NCBI GenBank assembly: GCA_024635815.1
Contig: JAGXIG010000058.1
Coordinates: forward strand, 1 to 10,935
Reading direction: 5' to 3'
Source: Salegentibacter sp.
GTDB taxonomy: Bacteria > Bacteroidota > Bacteroidia > Flavobacteriales > Flavobacteriaceae
DNA: 10,935 nucleotides
The translations under genes and the position numbers were made by a program. The notes beneath the pieces are model-generated. The model saw only the letters and a list, made by a program, of their open reading frames with translations, had not been told where the DNA came from and made no database searches. Each line of letters starts with the position of its first letter. The first letter of the stretch is position 1. Shown here in pieces: positions 8,191 to 10,935 of this stretch.

Positions 8191-9714
8191 TTACACCTTC
8201 TTCTCATCTCTAACTAAATCCAAAAATGCTTTTCCAAGGTTATCACTAATATCCCCTGAAAGTAAAGCTTCGTAACCCCTCTCTTCAGCACAAATATCTC
8301 CTGAAAGTCCGTGTATATAAACGCCTAAGATCGCAGCAACCAGAGGTTCGTATTTTTGAGACATCAAACCTGCAATCACTCCTGAAAGCACATCTCCACT
8401 CCCAGCTGTGGCCATCCCGGGATTTCCAGAATTGTTGATATAGGTATGTTTCCCGCTAAAAACAAAGGTGTGGGCTCCTTTTAAAACTAAAATCACCTTA
8501 TATTTTTTCGTGAAAACTTCAATCTTATTGATCTTTTCAAAATCATCTTCCCAGGTTCCAATTAAGCGCTCAAGTTCCTTAGGATGCGGCGTTAAAACAG
8601 AATTCTTCGGTAGCAATTCCAAAAGTTCGTTATTTCCAGAAAGCATATTTAATCCGTCTGCGTCTATTAGCATAGGATTTTTAGTTTTTTCCAACAGGCA
8701 TTTAAACGCTTGTACAGTTTTAGAAGATTTCCCCGCACCCATCCCAAAACAAATCACATCGGGTTCAAGATCGGTTTCAATATTAGTAAGTTGGTTATCA
8801 TCTTCATCGGTAATCACCATAGCTTCAGGAAAGCTAGTTTGTAGAATTTCGTAACCGCATTTTGGTACAAAAACACTGCACAGGCCGGCTCCAGCCCTCA
8901 AAGTAGATTTAGCCGAAAGCACCATACTCCCAATCTTACCATAACTTCCACCTACAACAAGCGTATGACCGTAATCGCCTTTATGGGAATTTTTATTTCG
9001 GGGTTTATAAAGTTGCCTGGCTTCGCGTTTGCCAATCAGCTGCGCCATAGCTTTAACCTCCTTTAAATATGCACGATCCAAACCAATATCCAAAACCTGC
9101 ACTTCTCCCGAAAACTTCATTGTTTGCGGCAGAAAAAATACAATTTTGGGAGTCTGGAAAGTCAGGGTATAGTTTGCCTTGATCACCGCGGCATCCTTTG
9201 CGGGAACTTTATCTGGGAACAAACCTGAAGGCATATCAACAGCAAGGCAAAATGCTCCAGATTGATTGATATGTTCCAGTAAATTTGCCAGCCAGCCATC
9301 TGCCGGACGGTTTAGACCAATTCCAAATATTGCGTCTACCACAAAATCTCCAGGGGAAATTTCAGGGAAATCTTCTTTTCTTTTAATTAATTCAGGCCAG
9401 ATGTGGCTTTCCTTTTTATAACGATCGTAATTTACCAGGAAATCACCAGAACGCTTATCGCTGTAATTCACCACATAAACTTCAACTTTATAGCCGTATT
9501 TATGGAGTAAACGAGCCACTACGAGACCGTCGCCACCATTATTCCCTATTCCGCAGAAAATTTTAATATTAATATCTGCACCTTCCAGCCTTGTATGAAT
9601 TTCATTAAAAACCAAGCTTGCCGCCCGTTCCATTAAACGGGTACTCGAAATTCCTTCGGTTTTAATTGTGACTTCATCAGCTTCTTTTAATTGCTCCGCA
9701 GATAATATCTTCAT
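8191..9714 (-). CDS. nnr: Bifunctional NAD(P)H-hydrate epimerase / ADP-dependent NAD(P)H-hydrate dehydratase
   Basis: This cytoplasmic metabolite-repair enzyme restores damaged NADH and NADPH hydrates. The N-terminal YjeF domain (about 1-215) epimerises R to S hydrates and shows GNNGGDG (57-63), VDAIFGIGL (126-134) and VDMPSG (159-164). The C-terminal ribokinase-like domain (about 225-500) dehydrates the S form using ADP and shows GDYGHTLVVGGS (246-257), GMG (324-326), DADGLN (351-356), TPHPKE (375-380) and NPGMATAGSGDVLSG (431-445), with the probable catalytic Asp441. At 507 residues it has the normal length of the fused form, and both domains look intact. The ATG at 9714 begins MKILSAEQLKEAD, the usual family opening. 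It is flanked by large gaps, so it is probably monocistronic; no terminator is evident. No strong promoter is seen upstream; AATTTG at 9755-9760 on the minus strand is only a partial -7 match. Confidence 0.95.
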   Translation of the reverse strand: MKILSAEQLKEADEVTIKTEGISSTRLMERAASLVFNEIHTRLEGADINIKIFCGIGNNGGDGLVVARLLHKYGYKVEVYVVNYSDKRSGDFLVNYDRYKKESHIWPELIKRKEDFPEISPGDFVVDAIFGIGLNRPADGWLANLLEHINQSGAFCLAVDMPSGLFPDKVPAKDAAVIKANYTLTFQTPKIVFFLPQTMKFSGEVQVLDIGLDRAYLKEVKAMAQLIGKREARQLYKPRNKNSHKGDYGHTLVVGGSYGKIGSMVLSAKSTLRAGAGLCSVFVPKCGYEILQTSFPEAMVITDEDDNQLTNIETDLEPDVICFGMGAGKSSKTVQAFKCLLEKTKNPMLIDADGLNMLSGNNELLELLPKNSVLTPHPKELERLIGTWEDDFEKINKIEVFTKKYKVILVLKGAHTFVFSGKHTYINNSGNPGMATAGSGDVLSGVIAGLMSQKYEPLVAAILGVYIHGLSGDICAEERGYEALLSGDISDNLGKAFLDLVRDEKKV

Positions 9715-9873
9715 AATTTAATTAGTTTGGTTAAAATTTTCACTTATAAAATTACAAATTAAAGCTCGAAAGCTTCGATCTAAAAATTTAATCTAAACTT
9801 AAATTTATTAGAGATTTGCCAAAAAAAGTTTAGGATCAAAACTCAATATCTATAGAAATAGCGAGCCCACCCT

Positions 9874-9887
9874 ATCGTTATAACGAT
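9874..9887. repeat. Perfect 14-bp palindrome in the nnr/gcvT intergenic region
   Basis: ATCGTTA (9874-9880) is followed directly by its reverse complement TAACGAT (9881-9887). With no loop it cannot form a terminator hairpin and has the form of a dimeric regulator site. It lies 25 bases upstream of the putative gcvT -33 element and 160 bases from the nnr start. No protein is assigned. Confidence 0.4.
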
Positions 9888-9910
9888 TCTTCATAAAAAG
9901 CCCTTTTTAA

Positions 9911-9941
9911 TATTGTATTCAAAGTGAAATCGATAAATTTG
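9911..9941 (+). promoter_or_regulatory. Candidate gcvT promoter
   Basis: TATTG (9911-9915) and TAAATTTG (9934-9941) are separated by 18 bases, matching the Bacteroidota pattern of a TTG -33 element and a TAnnTTTG -7 element. It is the best promoter match in the window. Transcription would begin near 9948, so the leader before the ATG at 9958 is only about 10 bases. This leaves no room for a riboswitch. Confidence 0.65.
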
Positions 9942-9950
9942 CGCAAATTT
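9935..9950. repeat. Perfect 16-bp palindrome overlapping the gcvT -7 element and start point
   Basis: AAATTTGC (9935-9942) is followed directly by its reverse complement GCAAATTT (9943-9950). It covers seven of the eight bases of the -7 box and the predicted transcription start, where a bound protein would block RNA polymerase. It may be a repressor site or simply a by-product of the -7 sequence. Confidence 0.4.
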
Positions 9951-9957
9951 TAAATAA

Positions 9958-10935
9958 ATGAAAGAAGTTGCCCTCGCTGCCAGACATAAAGAACTAAATG
10001 CCAAAATGGTACCTTTTGCCGGTTATAATATGCCTGTTTCTTATGAAGGTGTGAATATTGAACATCAAAACGTTCGTGAGAAATTAGGTGTTTTTGATGT
10101 TTCCCATATGGGAGAATTCCTCATCACCGGGGATAAGGCACTGGAACTTATACAAAAGGTTACTACCAACGATGTTTCAAAACTGGTAGATGGGAAAGCA
10201 CAATATACGGTGATGCCTAACGAAACCGGCGGAATAGTTGACGATTTAATTATTTACAGGATTAATTCTGAAAAATATTTACTGGTAGTAAATGCTTCTA
10301 ATATAGATAAAGACTGGAACTGGATCGCACAGCATAACTCGATGGATGCCACGATGCGAGATATGTCTGACGAATTTTCGCTTTTAGCCATACAGGGGCC
10401 AAAAGCGGCAGAAGCGATGCAATCTTTGACAGATGTAGATCTTTCTAATATGAAATTTTACACTTTCGAAGTTGCCGAATTTGCAGGAATTGATAAAGTG
10501 ATTATTTCGGCCACCGGTTATACCGGGAGCGGCGGATTTGAAATCTATTTCAAAAACGAAGATGCCGAACAAATTTGGGATAAGGTTATGGAAGCTGGAA
10601 AAGATTACGGAATAAAACCTATAGGTTTGGCTGCCCGTGATACTTTACGATTAGAAATGGGCTTTTGTCTTTATGGAAATGATATAGACGAAACCACCTC
10701 CCCAATGGAGGCAAAATTGGGTTGGATCACTAAATTTACGAAGGACTTTATTAATTCTGAAGAGTTAAAAAAGGAAAAAGAAGAAGGGCCAAAACGAAAG
10801 CTTATCGCTTTTGAACTGGAAGAACGTGGAATCCCACGCCAGGGTTACGAAATTGAAGATGAAGATGGCAAGGTTATTGGCGAAGTAACTTCGGGTACAA
10901 TGTCACCATCGCTGGAAAAAGGAATAGGTTTAGGC
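9958..10935 (+). CDS. gcvT: Aminomethyltransferase, glycine cleavage system T protein (C-terminus off right edge)
   Basis: This tetrahydrofolate-dependent protein releases ammonia from the aminomethyl group carried on the lipoyl arm of H protein and makes 5,10-methylene-THF. The frame is open for 326 codons to the window edge; the family is about 360 residues, so roughly the last tenth is missing. Motifs include [13 protein letters not shown] (15-27), [11 protein letters not shown] (44-54), [11 protein letters not shown] (91-101, with the folate-site Asp region), LLAIQGP (142-148), [11 protein letters not shown] (186-196), [13 protein letters not shown] (223-235) and the start of the C-terminal barrel near 279. 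The second part of [10 protein letters not shown] differs from the TGYTGEDGFE seen in many bacteria. The ATG at 9958 fits the promoter about 10 bases upstream of it; no Shine-Dalgarno sequence is seen. gcvH and gcvP are not in the window. Confidence 0.96.
   Translation, partial: MKEVALAARHKELNAKMVPFAGYNMPVSYEGVNIEHQNVREKLGVFDVSHMGEFLITGDKALELIQKVTTNDVSKLVDGKAQYTVMPNETGGIVDDLIIYRINSEKYLLVVNASNIDKDWNWIAQHNSMDATMRDMSDEFSLLAIQGPKAAEAMQSLTDVDLSNMKFYTFEVAEFAGIDKVIISATGYTGSGGFEIYFKNEDAEQIWDKVMEAGKDYGIKPIGLAARDTLRLEMGFCLYGNDIDETTSPMEAKLGWITKFTKDFINSEELKKEKEEGPKRKLIAFELEERGIPRQGYEIEDEDGKVIGEVTSGTMSPSLEKGIGLG

Noticed and set aside
8468..8854. 128-codon open frame on the plus strand
   Set aside because: It lies wholly inside the conserved nnr gene on the opposite strand, is Ser/Phe-rich with no recognisable motif, and has no promoter-like box.
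9766..9778. Short hairpin TCGAA-AGC-TTCGA upstream of nnr
   Set aside because: The stem is only 5 bp with no T-tract, and its position upstream of both divergent genes does not fit a terminator.
9784..9806. Inverted repeat AAATTTAA / TTAAATTT with a 7-base loop
   Set aside because: The arms contain only A and T in a very AT-rich stretch, so chance is likely; no T-tract follows.
9715..9957. Glycine riboswitch before gcvT
   Set aside because: The predicted leader is only about 10 bases and no paired aptamer structure is visible in the intergenic region.
10384..10572. 62-codon minus-strand frame inside gcvT
   Set aside because: It is antisense to conserved GcvT motifs and no start context supports it.

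Overview
The window reads as the chromosome of a flavobacterium (Bacteroidota, Flavobacteriaceae-like; the proteins recall Gramella, Salegentibacter or Zunongwangia, a resemblance judged from memory and not searched). The evidence is protein character (GyrA with an acidic tail, ClpC, an exported TPR protein behind gyrA, GcvT beginning with [13 protein letters not shown]), AT-rich DNA, start codons mostly without a Shine-Dalgarno sequence, and TAnnTTTG-type -7 elements upstream of several genes.

Layout: positions 1-579 (minus) hold the N-terminal part of an exported TPR protein that runs off the left edge. It lies 22 bases behind gyrA (602-3133, minus), probably in the same transcript. A 248-base divergent intergenic region separates gyrA from clpC (3382-5943, plus), which ends in a clear intrinsic terminator (5972-6009). 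A small gene of unknown function with a probable STAS/SpoIIAA-like fold (6061-6435, plus) has its own promoter-like box. It converges on hutH (histidine ammonia-lyase, 6432-7940, minus), and the two stop codons overlap within one TTAA. After a 250-base AT-rich gap comes nnr, the bifunctional NAD(P)H-hydrate epimerase/dehydratase (8191-9714, minus). A 243-base divergent region containing two perfect palindromes leads to gcvT (9958-10935, plus), glycine cleavage T protein, which runs off the right edge.

Functionally this is a housekeeping neighbourhood: DNA topology (gyrA), protein quality control (clpC), nicotinamide cofactor repair (nnr), histidine breakdown (hutH) and one-carbon/glycine metabolism (gcvT). 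The genes do not form one pathway. Only gyrA and the TPR gene look co-transcribed; the others appear to be single units. No mobile element, CRISPR array, tRNA, rRNA or defence cassette is visible, and I do not see a novel multi-gene system. The points most worth checking are the lost Glu in the second N-domain repeat of ClpC, its long N-domain/D1 linker, the palindromes around the gcvT promoter, the TTAA stop overlap, and the unassigned 124-residue protein.
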